From: Eretmocerus hayati
Taxonomy: Eukaryota > Arthropoda > Insecta > Hymenoptera > Aphelinidae
Assembly: GCA_029851415.1 (NCBI GenBank)
Contig: CM056743.1
Coordinates: 12,206,727-12,270,726 of the forward strand
Direction of reading: 5' to 3'
DNA length: 64,000 nucleotides
Of the stretch, positions 1-11,270 are shown one piece after another. Under the pieces are notes generated by a model that saw only the letters and a list, made by a program, of their open reading frames with translations, did no database searches and had not been told where the DNA came from. Each line of letters begins with the position of its first letter. The first letter of the stretch is position 1. A program made the translations under genes and the position numbers.

Positions 1-778
1 CTTGACAGTTCTATCAGTGGATGCCGATATTCCATGGGGAAGACTCTTCTTGTGTTTCATAACTGACATTACTTCGACATGAGACGAAAGGCGAACTACA
101 ATTGTCCGGGGCTTGTCTTTACCCTGAACCGACCCAATTCTACGGATATTTATAAGCTCAAGTTTGAGATTATCAATGACCTGCAAGTAGTTCTTCACGC
201 GCTGTAAATCCTTCGATACATCACCAACAGGGTCAGATTCAGCCACATTATATAGTAGGATTATTCATCCTGAGATTACGGTCCCGTATTTCAGCAGAGA
301 TAGCATCAATGGATTGATCTTGATTAGATGCAGGATTTGCAAATTCAACTCCTTTAACAGAAACATCGTTATTTGAGACCGCATTTGCCTGGAGAGATTG
401 CTTCAAATTGTTGATCTCTGCCTCTAGCATAGGAATTTTATCAACTTCAGGACGCATGGTTTGCACCTCAGCTCGCAATTCACCCACTTCAGTGGGGATA
501 CCTCTGACAGATTCGACGATAGAGGACAAGTCTTTCATTGAACTCTGTAGTGCGATCACGCACTCAGCCAGGCTCGGATGAACATTGCCATTATCCTTAC
601 ATTCTGCGCACGTATACACCATCATCGGCGTCTTTTTCTTGAACTCAAGTACCTTTATCTCAGATGACGATAAGCCCGCACATTCCTTAGTTGCGTGGAA
701 CAGGCGGGTACAGAAATTACAAGGGGCGATTACATCGCCTTCAATAAATGCACATTCGCATAGTTGGCAGGCTGACAT
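1..778 (-). pseudogene. Non-LTR retrotransposon ORF1 (PHD-like finger + coiled coil), frameshifted, runs off left edge
   Basis: Read on the minus strand, the first ATG is at 778 (protein starts MSACQLCECAF). The N-terminal ~60 residues hold a PHD-type cysteine/histidine pattern (CQLC, CNFC, a His, CAEC), followed by a coiled-coil-like stretch (about residues 70-150). That frame stops at 248. The next frame carries the expected continuation, with a LLYNVAESDP motif and then the C-terminal domain of these ORF1 proteins, reading on to base 1 (ends ISASTDRTVK at the edge). One indel at about 250-268 therefore breaks ORF1. The layout is typical of ORF1 proteins of CR1/Jockey-group LINEs, which bind the element RNA. 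ORF2 would lie left of the window. A near-identical motif (LFNVPDG) is found in element B, so the reading of the shifted half is secure. Confidence 0.85.
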
Positions 779-1516
779 CGCAGCTGTTGGCAGAATTCGG
801 TTTGCGATCGTAAACACAGCAGACAACAGCTGAGAGAAACGAGAGAGACTGCGATAAAACCACTGCCCGTCATACGTTAGCTACGCACACTACGACACTA
901 CTGTAGGCGGGCGAACGATCACAACACTGGCACGCTGAGTGCATTCTACAAAGCGAGCTGACAAAACGCAAATAGTGCAATTGCTGTCAGATATCAGTAC
1001 TATTCAGAAATCATTACAGTTCATAATGTTCACAGTCATTCACACTGCACTATACGGTGACAACTTTAGACTTTCGGCGCCAAATAGACGAGTGGCGCAC
1101 ACACACACAGCTAGGAAGAATGTGCATGAGGACTGCGAACCATGGCCACGTTATGCACAATTCGAAATTCTACAGATTGCTGCAACTAAACGAGCCATTA
1201 CTCCACTCAGTCAATCAGTGCACACAATTGTTTATACTAGACTCGTTTTTACACTTGATAGAACTTTATTACATACAATTACGATAATTTTACTGAGGAG
1301 CGATCGCGATTTCAATCTGTACCGTTCCGCCACCTAGCGGGAATGGAGTTCTTAAGTAATGCAATTGAGTTCTAAGCTCATGATGTAGTACTCATTCATC
1401 TCAAATCAGTCGTCTCGTTTGGTGACTCTAGTATAGATTGTTATTCTGGTATAACTTCAGATGGCAAGTATTTCCGTATCTATATGTATGCTACAAAGTG
1501 CCTTACATACTTTCAG
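779..1516. other. Probable 5' UTR of the left retrotransposon, then unassigned sequence
   Basis: The bases just above 778 should be the 5' UTR of the ORF1 fragment (minus strand), but no 5' boundary or target duplication could be fixed. The plus-strand open frames at 939-1337 have no recognisable domain and low-complexity composition. No RNA gene seen. Confidence 0.4.
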
Positions 1517-1873
1517 GAAGATTAGAAGATTTTGGTGAGCTACCCCCTTCCAGAAAAGCTCCAAAACGCCGCCATGAATGTGACAATAGGGAGGAAGTTC
1601 CTGAAGATTCTTTAAGCAAGGTCAGAAAGGTGAGGAAAGAGGATTGTGAAGTGAAAATTAATATCACAGTATTATCCATTTCGTTCATACGAATACAAAT
1701 TGCTTTACAGGAAGTGAAACAAACAAAATCTCTGAAGGAAAAAGTAACTGCTGATAGGGCCAGTAGTATTCTGTCAGATGTGATGGATACTGACTTCAAC
1801 AAAAATATTTATGGGCCTTTTCACCCATCTGAAAGTGAAGACGACGAGCCATATTTGGCCAAAACTAAAAATG
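1517..1873 (+). CDS. Two candidate exons of an unrecognised charged protein (1517-1629, 1711-1873)
   Basis: Exon 1 follows a tttcag acceptor and ends before AG|gtgagg at 1630. The 81-base intron 1630-1710 ends in a pyrimidine-rich ttgctttacag, and exon 2 ends at a strong gtgagt donor at 1874. Because the intron is a multiple of three, the frame stays open through it. Exon 1 encodes a basic segment (PPSRKAPKRRHECDN) and exon 2 a lysine/glutamate-rich then acidic segment (PSESEDDEPYLAKTK). No family recognised; the composition resembles a nuclear protein linker. No first or last exon was identified in the flanks, so this may be the middle of a longer gene or a relic. Confidence 0.4.
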
Positions 1874-1984
1874 GTGAGTGAATATTAGGTTTCGCAATAA
1901 TCTTACATATTCCATAGTTTAAGCATATATATTCCAATTATTATAGTTTTGTAGCACGTCTCCTTTTTCGAAAGCGTTCAAACA

Positions 1985-2380
1985 GTGAGACGTCCCACAG
2001 CTCTGCTCTGTAAAAATCAATAAGTAGAATTCAACTTATTATAAGTGACTGCCCACTTATTTAATTTGTCAGAACTCGTTCACTCTCAATAAGTGACTCA
2101 CCACTTATTCAAAAAGTAGATTCTACCCACTTGTTGAATAAGTAGTATACTCCTTATTGGAAGAGTTGACATGCACTTATTCAATAATCAAGACTGATAC
2201 TGTGCACTTTTTGAATAAGTAGTATATTACTTATAAAATAAGTTGACATGCACTCTTTCACTAATCGAGATCGATACTATCAACTTATTGAATGAGTAGT
2301 ATGTTGCTTATTCAATGAGTTGACATACACTTATTGAATAATCGAGATCGACAGTATGCACTTATTGAAAGAGGGGTTTG
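1985..2380. repeat. 77-bp tandem repeat with self-complementary arms, about three units
   Basis: Anchors of the form gttgacat recur at 2165, 2242 and 2319, giving a 77-base period. Units are rich in the near-palindrome ACTTATTSAATAAGT. The left edge (ctctgtaaaaatcaataag, about 2008) matches, in inverted orientation, a second copy at 14570-14712. The sequence is therefore a dispersed repeat family, not a one-off array. Confidence 0.75.
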
Positions 2381-2491
2381 GAATAATTTCTCAAACAAAA
2401 GTTGTTACTGATCGAAATTCATCCCGAATACCTATCAAAGGACAATCTATGAAAAATAAATTCTTACAAGTTTGCCTCGTGTACTTTCATA

Positions 2492-2968
2492 TATGAGAGG
2501 TTCTACAGAACTTTTGACATTTGGGCTACTGCAGAATGAAATTTTTTTTTTCATGGCACGCGTCTGGAATCAATTTGAGTGGTAACTAGAACCTCAAAAA
2601 GGAGTGGAAAAGTGCGTGCCTACTAATTTGGGGGAATGTTATTTCTGTACCAACCAAAAACGTTCACAGACGTCCAAAGGACTTTTAGATACTCTCAGTC
2701 GAATGTAAACCCATCGGATCATTCGCGCACTGCTAGATGTGGTTATCGGTCAGATTTTTGAGGAATTCTGACTGAAAAGCAACGATTTTTCTGCCTCGCC
2801 AGCTCGTTATTACACCACGAGCGGTATTTAAGGAAAATGGCTCTGGAAACTAGAATCATTTCAACGCGTCTTTGTATGATTCGGGATCGTGATAATATTT
2901 ATATATACACACATACACTAAGGCCCCAGAGTGTTTTTCGATCGACAGTATATGGGTGGTGCTGATGG

Positions 2969-2999
<31 letters not shown>

Positions 3000-4463
3000 C
3001 TAAGGCCCCAGAGTGTTTTTCGATCGACAGTATATGGGTGGTGCTGATGGCGAGAGTAGTGATAATCATGAGGTAGAGCTCCATATTTTAAGCAGATATG
3101 GCAAATGCTATTTTTTTTCTTTTTTCTCCTCCAATTGCTCCTCTTGCTCCTCTCATTTAAGTCTCGATTTTTTCCTCTTGACTCGAGCATTGTTTTCACT
3201 ATTCTCCATGAATCAATAATATTGAATATCCTGTCACAATCGACGATCTAGCACCACGCAAGCTATTTCCCATGTATCTAATTTTAAAATCCTCTCAAAA
3301 TGGTTATGATAGTCGATTTGCACAGAGTTGTCGTCAAATGCCCTAAACCGATATTGATAGTAGAGCTCAGAATCAGGGAACAACTAGTTGCGCGAATAAC
3401 TACAAGCCCCCCCCCCCCTGCCGTACACAGTCGTCCAAAATTCTCTACAATGTTCACCGGTGAGCACAAACATACACATCTACAGCGTAATGCTGTGTCT
3501 ATGTTTGATAAGCCTGTACGACAAGCCGGAGCTCTGAAATTCCTTCTGCTCAAGATCTGGCGCCTCTTCCGTAATTCTTCAATTGACCGTAAAATTTTTG
3601 AATAAAGTCTATGGTGGCATTTGAAGGTAGAATGAGTTCTCTGGTGTGATTAATCTGTTTCCAAGATGATATGAGCGATTGCAACCTCATAGAAGTGCTG
3701 AAACGGGCTCGATCACATCGACCCCTTCGATACAATTCTTGTAATGCTTCTCACTCAAATAACATTCCATATCAGAACATGAGAACTATGGGATATTGTT
3801 CAAAAATAGGTGGAGAAAAATGGGCAAAACATCCCAGGAGCGTGCCCCCCTTCTCCCCGTCGTGCCGTGGATATTTGACCATTTTGAGTCGAGTGGGCGC
3901 ATGAACTGATCTTAAAATGAAATGATCTTCTTGATGCTATCATTTAAACGCAATTGGTCGCACGCACCCAAACCAAACGGGATATTATTGGTGTTGTTTC
4001 AAGCTATTGAAATCCGTTTCGATCATGTAACTATCGCAAATGTTATTTTTTTTATAAGCTCAGTACGGGAGATCTCAACTTTTCGTGAAAACACGGTTAC
4101 GCGACTTCGACGTTTGTTTATGAACGCCACGTTGAAGGCACGCGTCTGAAACCAATCTTCTCTCAATATATAGGGTGCCTCAAATGTCACTGAATTTGGG
4201 CAGAATTTTTCGAGCAATGTTATTTTTGCAGCAGGCTGAAGAAATCAAAAAACTGCGCGAGTACGCTAAGAGATACCCAAAGAATGAGGGTTGCGGGCCG
4301 TGCTGTGGATAAACAGATTCTTTTGACAGAACAGCGAAGAGAGTACACATCTCGAGGCCCTCGAACCTATTCAAATCAACTCCGACACTTTGATAATCTT
4401 TCGAAGGTTCAGAGATAGCGTGCAGTACGCCTAATGTCAAAAGTTCTGTAGAACCTCTTATAT
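2492..4463. repeat. Pair of ~41-bp inverted repeats about 1.97 kb apart
   Basis: 2492-2532 (containing gaggttctacagaac) is matched almost exactly in inverted orientation by 4421-4463. The word cacgcgtctg also occurs near both (2556 and 4140), there in direct orientation. The pair could be ends of an old DNA element, but no target duplication or transposase frame is visible between them. Confidence 0.45.
2915..3053. repeat. 57-bp direct repeat flanking an (AT)n microsatellite
   Basis: The segment starting acactaaggccccag occurs at 2915-2971 and again at 2997-3053, separated by (AT)n at about 2970-2996. The predicted short peptides here (YIYIYI) only reflect the microsatellite. Confidence 0.9.
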
Positions 4464-4628
4464 GGATGGTGACTGGAGGATTCATCACCTCACGTCTATA
4501 AGTGCGTACTTCTAGCGGATTTTTTATGTATTGTGTAAAGATTTTTTTGAATATGTGTATGCACGAGCTTTGAGTACATGTGAAGCCAAGTGCCCACCTC
4601 TTTATAAGACAAAGTTTAATTCGATTCT
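3054..4628. other. No gene seen
   Basis: There is a C10 tract at about 3409-3418 and several short open frames on both strands without domains or splice support. The right copy of the 2492/4421 inverted repeat lies here. Nothing else could be supported. Confidence 0.5.
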
Positions 4629-6977
4629 TCAAATCACGGAAAGATTTTCCTCCATTGATTCCTCCTCTTCTATAATGATTTGTTCAAGGTTGAGTTGTAA
4701 CGATGAAAGGACATTATTCAAGAACGTTCTAGTTTTATAAATGTAGGTTTCCATGAAGTGGTAAAAGTAAGTGAGGTGCGGTGGATAGCTTAAATTGAAG
4801 ACTTGAAAAACTTTGAACAGAAGATCAAATGCAGAGATGATATCCGTATTTGGTTTCCGGTTGAAAATAGTATCTTGAGCTATAACAAAATAGTTTGAGC
4901 TCTTGTTATTCTTCACACGATAAATATAAGGTTGAATAGGATCCTCTCCAGCATTACGTCTTTCTTTCACGAACGTTTCTACGTCAGTTCCATCCTGTGG
5001 AATAAATATCAACTTATTAATTATATCATTATGCTCTTTCTCACTATTAATTGCTTGGCAGAAATCAAGATTCCAAAACTCACATCTGAGGTTAAGATCA
5101 AGTAGTCACTAACTTTCTTTGGTTTTTTCATCTCGCATTGATTAACACTTGATTGACTTGATTCTTTTGGTACTTGATTTTCATTGGCACATTTTCTCGA
5201 TTTGGTGGGATTTATTACGGAATTGGGCGTTCGTAGAAGAGCTACAATCAGCAACTGAACCTTCAGTGACTCTGAAACCATAGAAAACACGATGCCAACG
5301 TTATTCGGAGTTGTCATGGCACAATTTGAAATATATGGGTTCCCAAGAGAATCATACCATCACTTTCATTCTCATATATCTTCAGCAATCCAGGTTGAGC
5401 AAACTGAACATATTTTATAACTCTTTTTTTGTAGAAGCATGGGAATTTGGCGATGAAGAAATCCCCGTTGCCTTTAAATAGCCTATTGAACTCGCTGTCC
5501 ATCTACAATTGATATTGCAATCAGAATAATTTTATACTTTCATGCTATTTAACGAATACAATCCAACAAACCTCAGAGCCGTCAAGGTCTTTCAGTGGTG
5601 AGTAGATTGACAAGATGTGGGAGACGGTTGGCTGGGACCCAAGGGTCCAAACTCGTCTATTGAAGAACGTGTCATCCATGACCGTTAAGATGGTTTTTTC
5701 ATGTTCTATTGAATCGGGGTTTTTCCCACATAACAAAGATAACTGAAAGAGGGAATGAAAGCTTTATTTCTTCCGGGGTTGAGATTCTGTAGATGAAATG
5801 TAATTTCCATGTAGCACGCAACGAGCATTTCGCTATATGATCAGTCACTGCATGTCAAAGTTTCGTTATATTTACCTTCATCTTTAGTTCTTCTTCAGAT
5901 AACAAAATCAAATTCTTCGAGCTGCATGCGGTATTATTCTTTTCAGTGCATTGAGAAGAACGAGATCTTGTAGTATTATATCTCCTCTGGTCGAACGGTA
6001 AGTTATTTTGGATTACTTGGAGTCTATAGTAAAATGATCCCATTTTAGTAATGAAATTGTAAAATCTCTCCTTGAACAGATCAAAATAAATTTCACAATC
6101 AATTTATATTGAGTTATACGGAAAAGCGCTTCTCTATACACGATCGAAACTCACATATCCAAGGTCAGCATTGTGATCCTTCAATCGAGGAAATTCTGGG
6201 ACGAGAGCAATCGCCAAAGCTAATTTTGCTTCATGAGCTGGATAGCTGCAATAGAGAATTCCATCATTATACATTCATTCTCCAATCTTGAATCATGAAA
6301 CATTAAGAAAATAGAATACTTACGGACTTTGCGTTTTTACTAATTCATCAACAACAATTTGGTTCAGCTTTATTCGCATGGGTTCAGGAAATATCTTATT
6401 CTTTGAGTCGAGTGCATTGAGCACTCCCGATCCTTGCGGATGATTTTTCGAAGTTTCTCGGATGGTTCTGAAACTCTGGAAGAGTATTGAATGCATTAGC
6501 TTCTTCTCCCTTCAAGAATCTTGATCATTGAATTACCGACAATTTAGAAGTGTTGTCAGAGTTTCTGGAGACATGTGATCGCAATGAGCCATTTCGAGTC
6601 TTGTGATCGGTGTTAGCTTCCTCTCCCTCTAAAGAGTTGGACACTGAACACGATTCCTGAACTATTGGTGTGATCTCCAGTTTCCTTTTTAAATTTTTCG
6701 GTTCTAATTTCGAAGTACCATCTTCAGAACAATCAACAGAATTGGTGGTTTTGAGGAGTTTTTTTTTCTTCCTGTAATTGAATATCAATATGAGTAGATA
6801 TTTCGTGATAAAAAAAAATTTGAATATACTTACATCATTGAAGGCTCGTATAATGCTCAAGATTTCCTTCGCAGGACCCAACTTCATTTTCATTACGTCA
6901 ATTAGATCTGGCTGTTCAAGTTCGAAAAATGATTTTCCTGTTATACAGTTTTCTAGATCGGGACAAGAAGGTCGCAT
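4629..6977 (-). CDS. SAM-domain multi-exon gene of a widespread invertebrate family; one homopolymer frameshift
   Basis: Exons on the minus strand: 6977-6834, 6771-6537, 6475-6324, 6245-6155, 6070-5876, 5742-5572, 5502-5358, 5271-5084, 4994-4629 (stop). All borders are GT-AG, and every junction except the first joins in phase. Exon 1 encodes the second half of a SAM fold (CITGKSFFELEQPDLIDV, then KLGPAKEILSIIRAF), so an upstream exon with helices 1-2 is probably missing from the model. Later exons carry conserved-looking blocks (YPAHEAKLALAIALVPEF, DTFFNRRVWTLGS, and a C-terminal AFDLLFKVFQVFNLSYPP) that I associate from memory with uncharacterised arthropod and fish proteins. At the start of exon 2, an A9 run (plus bases 6759-6767) puts the spliced frame one base out. 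A run of eight would fix it, so it is either a disabling indel or an assembly error. Function unknown. It lies directly downstream of the transposase-like gene at 7732-11270 on the same strand. Confidence 0.75.
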
Positions 6978-7005
6978 TAATAATTTTAACTTTGAGATGA
7001 GAAAT

Positions 7006-7731
7006 TATGCTTAAAAGAAATTTGCCACCAGTAAATACCACCGCAGCGAAGGGTGTACCGTAATTATGAGAATATGAAAAGAGTGTTGTACCAGAAAAGA
7101 AAAGTCTGAGTCATTTTCAGATAAAGTCATACAGAAGAACTGAGGTGCATCAAGCTCTATCACGCCATACCAATACTAAACAAATTGTTGTGTATAAATA
7201 GTCCTACGAATGTACAAGTTACTATTCAGAAGTTGAGATAAGTTCTAAGACCTTAACCACAAAGCGAAGTCACCTATTGATGAGAATGAATGAGGGGATG
7301 AAGAGAAGTTTACACGATTTAAACTGCCCCCGAGTACTGATGAATGTTGTAGATATACCACACCACCAAAATCTCAAGAACGTGAGGAGATACTTGTATA
7401 TTTAAGTACGATCATCTTGCTTACTTTTCGTTTGGCGTCACAAAATTATGTGTCGAAGGCTGATGTACAGAGCATCCGATGTAGGTTTTGTCCAATAACA
7501 AAATGTTTTGTGGAAAGGCAGTTTTGATGTTTCCGTAAAAGTATTGGAATCATTTAAATCACTCAACTCAATGCAATAAGCATGGACAGAAGTATCAAAA
7601 TATCAAGTTGTACAGACAGATGTCAATAAGAAAACTTTTTCTCCAATCACTATAATCTCTCTAATTTCTCCAAAAGTTATCAAGTCATTTGAAATGGTCG
7701 AAGCTCTTTCCAGGACGATGAATAAATGTTT
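7006..7731. other. Gap between the two minus-strand genes
   Basis: About 0.7 kb separates the stop of the C2H2 gene (7732) from exon 1 of the SAM gene. A missing first SAM exon could lie here, but I found no convincing acceptor/donor pair with SAM helices 1-2. Confidence 0.4.
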
Positions 7732-7927
7732 TCAATATTCAACGCCGTTTACTTCGACAGACCTAGCACAAAAAACTGATTTGTCATCAGCTAAGTTCAT
7801 TTGTCGTAAATACTCACGACTCTGAGTGCGACAAACAAATTTATTTTCTCCCGAAATTATGTCCAGTTTATCAATTTTTACGTCTCCGCTGTACCATCTG
7901 GAGCACTGCACAGCTTGACTAACCCTC

Positions 7928-9217
7928 CACTGAGAGAAAAAAATGGTAGGAGCTGCTCGGCGAGCCAGGTAGGATTTACCCGAGTGGTTAAGGCGATGCG
8001 GTCACCGTGCACGCTGAACTTTGTTCACAGAACTCTCAAAATCTTTTCCATTATGGGCTAAACGACGAGTTATCCAGGCTTTATCATCATCTAACTTGGC
8101 CTGGATAACTCTTCGTTTGGCCCAAATCGGACTAGATTTTGAGAGTTTTGTGAACGAAAATGTGCCAATTTGTAGGTTAGAAAGTACCCGCGGGCAAGTT
8201 ATTCTCGTTTATTAGTGATAGTCTTGTGATTGGAGACAAATAATGAGTTGTCCACCACAACTCAGGCGATGATACGTGATAGACAAATCGTCTCCGACTT
8301 CGTTTCGTGGAAATTTTTTGATTTACATCCAAATAAGATATAATTTCCGGGTTGCACGGTGACCGCATCGCCTTAAGCAGAGGCTTCGCGGCGCACGAGT
8401 GTTACAAAATTTGCTGTCACGAGAAATTTACTGAATAAAATGATCTGAAATTTGGTATGCATGTAGTTGAAGAGCATTGCTTCCACGTGGTACAAGATTT
8501 GCGATGGAAAACAAAAACAAAAAAATTAGAAAAATCATACTATTTTTTGACATTTTCATGGGTTTTCTACCGCGAGCCAGGCGTGAGGCATGATTTTCGA
8601 CATGCGAGAAAGTTTTTCAGTTTTCAACTACTATAAAACTCAAAGCGAGAAAGTTGTTTGGAATTGTCTAAATTATGTTAATTTCAAAGATTCAGATCGA
8701 TTGATGCAACAGGAAGAAATTTGGGGCACCTTTTGTCTGACGGATATCAATTCTAAGATGACGTCCCGCGGCGCATTTCCAAACAATATTCTCAATAAAA
8801 CGCTTAGAACTTCTTTTCTTTTGCATCAATCGATCTGATTCTCTGAAATTAACATAATTTAGACAATTCCAAACAACTTTCTCGCTTTGAGTTTTATAGT
8901 AGTTGAAAACTGAAAAACTTTCTCGCGTGTCGAAAATCACGCCTTGCGCTCGACTCGCGGAAAGGAACCCATAAAAATATCGAAAAATGGTATGATTTTT
9001 CTAATTTTTTTGTTTTTGTTTTCCATCGCAAATCTTGTACCACATGGAAGCAATGCTCTTCAACTACATGCATACCAAATTTCAGATCATTTTATTCAGT
9101 AAATTTCTCGTGACAGCAAATTTTGTAGCACTCGTGCGCCGCGAAGCCTCTGCTTAACCACTCGGGTAAATCCTACCTGGCTCGCCGAGCAGCTCCTACC
9201 ATTTTTTTCTCTCAGTG
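7928..9217. mobile_element. Palindromic MITE, 1290 bp, TC target duplication, inserted in the C2H2 gene
   Basis: Ends are CACTGAGAGAAAAAAATGG and its exact complement, flanked by TC at 7926-7927 and 9218-9219. The element is almost one long inverted repeat. Arm 7928-7991 plus 8373-8710 pairs with about 8815-9217, around a ~105-bp centre. The left arm is longer because a separate element (7992-8372) is inserted in it. CACTG ends and a 2-bp duplication suggest the Tc1/mariner group, although TC rather than TA is unusual. No transposase is encoded. Confidence 0.88.
7992..8372. mobile_element. Nested 381-bp MITE at a TTAA site
   Basis: Perfect 20-bp inverted ends (starting ggcgatgcggtcaccg) are flanked by TTAA at 7988-7991 and 8373-8376. 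The opposite arm of the host palindrome shows the empty site (...ctcggg... gcttaacc...), with a single TTAA. An inner inverted repeat (about 8025-8086 with 8098-8162, containing gagttatccaggc) forms most of the body. TTAA duplication points to the piggyBac group; the ends are not the usual piggyBac ends, so the superfamily call is tentative. Confidence 0.88.
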
Positions 9218-11270
9218 TCACTAGAGTTTTGGGAGCGTTCTTGAAATTGTGGACATTTTGGGCACGCACCTTGAGTTCACTGTGTTTTGCTTCAAAACGT
9301 ATGCAGTTGTATAATGAAAGTGGGCCTGACCATTGTATGCATTCTCTACCATGACTGCCATGGTGTATTTTGTTTATTAGATCAACATTTGGAAAGAGTG
9401 CAACAAAAGAAGAGGAAAATTCGTTGTAAACGTCATCGAGATATGGCAATGAACTGACAGGGATTCTCGGTGCAAATATGATCTCCATTACTCGCAGCAG
9501 AGATAAAATGAGTTGCATATACTCATCATCTTCGGATACTTTTCCACAGAGTAAAAATGGTAATGTTCTTGTAAGACACCACATCTGTGCAGCTTTTTGA
9601 CTCAAAGAGTGCCCTTTCTCTCTTAGTTTCAGCAGATTAAAATTCGCGGATGGCTTATTCCTCTGTTCTAAATAATCGTAATTGAATAAATTGATGGAGC
9701 CATTCAAAAATTCAACATCGAACTTTCTCTGCGTCACAACGTATTCACGCACAACCAATTTAATCACCATAGGACAAATTCCACAGAGAAAATCGTGCAT
9801 TATATCAAAAATCTTATTCCTAGAAATATGAAAATATTTTGATTCGTTTAAGAAACAATCGTGACGAATTCCGGTAGCAGTTTTTGCCGCCGTTGAGAAA
9901 TTATTCCGTTGGAGATACTGTAAATGTTGATTAAATAGAACTTCAGTCCTTTTATTACACTTTTTCAGAGATCCTCTATGTAGCATGTTTCTATCATACA
10001 TACACATTCTGCAGAATAGAGTGCTTGAAAGCCCCAGCAGCCCAAAAACCTCGTGAACCGCGAGACCGTCTCCGCAAAAACTCTCTATTGATCCACGGAG
10101 AATGTAAACTTCATCACCAAACTCCAACGGTATTCCCTGATCAGATTCCAATTGTCTCAAGTCATCGATAAAAGGTGCGAGAATTTTCGCAAACCCATAT
10201 TTTTTCACATCAACGTAGCAAAATACTGACAGAATGTGGATGCTACTGAGTTCTGAATTCATATGTTGAGGTAAATTGCTTATCGTGGAATAAAAAACGC
10301 CCAACTTATGGATGCCAGTTTTTGAACCTTGTGGGTTAGTGACCTCTAGTTCATCATAGTAAAGTTTAATCCTAATTGCATTTCTGTACAATTGGAAGAG
10401 GGGATGAGCTGCAAAATGATTCCCATCAATAAATGAGGCTAACATTCCAGGTTCCGATATGTGTTCACTATCAATAGCATTACGAACACTTTCGTTCGAC
10501 AGTACCATCCGCAATACGGGTATGATGGGAACATACTGAGCTGTTTCTGGTACTAATTTTTGTTCGTAAGCGTTAGTTTCCCTGTTTATTATGGTATCTA
10601 CTCGATTTCCCAATAAAATCTCTGTAGGTTCCACGTAACCACAATATTCAATAAGAGCGTTGATCTGTTGATCATACCTTTTCAAACCTTGGAAAGGACT
10701 CTCGAATTCCAGAATGTCAGAGATATTGTCAACTGAAGGACCAGTATGATTACCGTGTACTCTAAGTTCAGCTAGAACCTTTTGCTTCAGAATTTGATTG
10801 TATTTGATTAATAACTTCTCACTCTTTTCGAGGAAGGTATTGATAGTTTTGCCAGTGATTCCTGGGTTGGCATGAAATTGACAAATCATTTCAATGACTT
10901 CTGTTCGCAGATTGAGGACATTATCATCATCCCTAGTAGTATTGGTGCCAGATTCATGTGGAAGCTCTTCATGATTATCGACATTTATTCCCCCATCAGG
11001 CACGTTCTCATTTTCGACGTGGTCGTTGACACCATCACCGCAATTCGGAATATTATCGTTGAGAATCACAGTGTTATGTGCATTCCTGATATGGCGTCGC
11101 AGGTCATAAAAATAGTTGAATGATCTACGACAATTTCCATAGCCACAGATGAAACCCGTGTCTCTTAATTGTTCTGTAAGAGCGATACTATGTCCACGTG
11201 AAAGGTGGCGTCCTAATCCGTCGACTCCATTTGGAATTTTTTGCGAGCACAGGAAACAATTCAATTCCAT

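Larger units (their letters stand above)
7732..11270 (-). pseudogene. C2H2 zinc-finger/transposase-like gene, split by a MITE
   Basis: ATG at 11270 (MELNCFLCSQ), favoured over a longer start at 11318. The N-terminus has two zinc fingers: a CFLC...H-H finger and a canonical C-x4-C-x12-H-x4-H finger (residues ~35-60). A linker follows, then a large domain with motifs LYYDELEVTNPQGSK, HKLGVFYSTISNLP, a Cys pair in FCRMCMYDR, and FDIMHDFLCGICP. I recall this architecture from uncharacterised, transposase-like proteins of insects, cnidarians and fish. The frame is intact until KTLV, where MITE 7928-9217 begins. After the MITE the coding sequence resumes at once (RVSQAVQCSRWYSGD) and ends at 7732-7734. 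Removing the insert and one copy of its 2-bp TC duplication joins the frame exactly, so the insertion is the only visible lesion. The predicted product of the broken gene ends in about 40 MITE-encoded residues. Confidence 0.85.

Noticed and set aside
585..833. Plus-strand frame opposite the ORF1 fragment
   Set aside because: Shadow of the ORF1 coding strand; no domain.
2899..3199. Minus-strand open frames with YIYIYI peptides
   Set aside because: They are translations of the (AT)n microsatellite and the flanking direct repeat.
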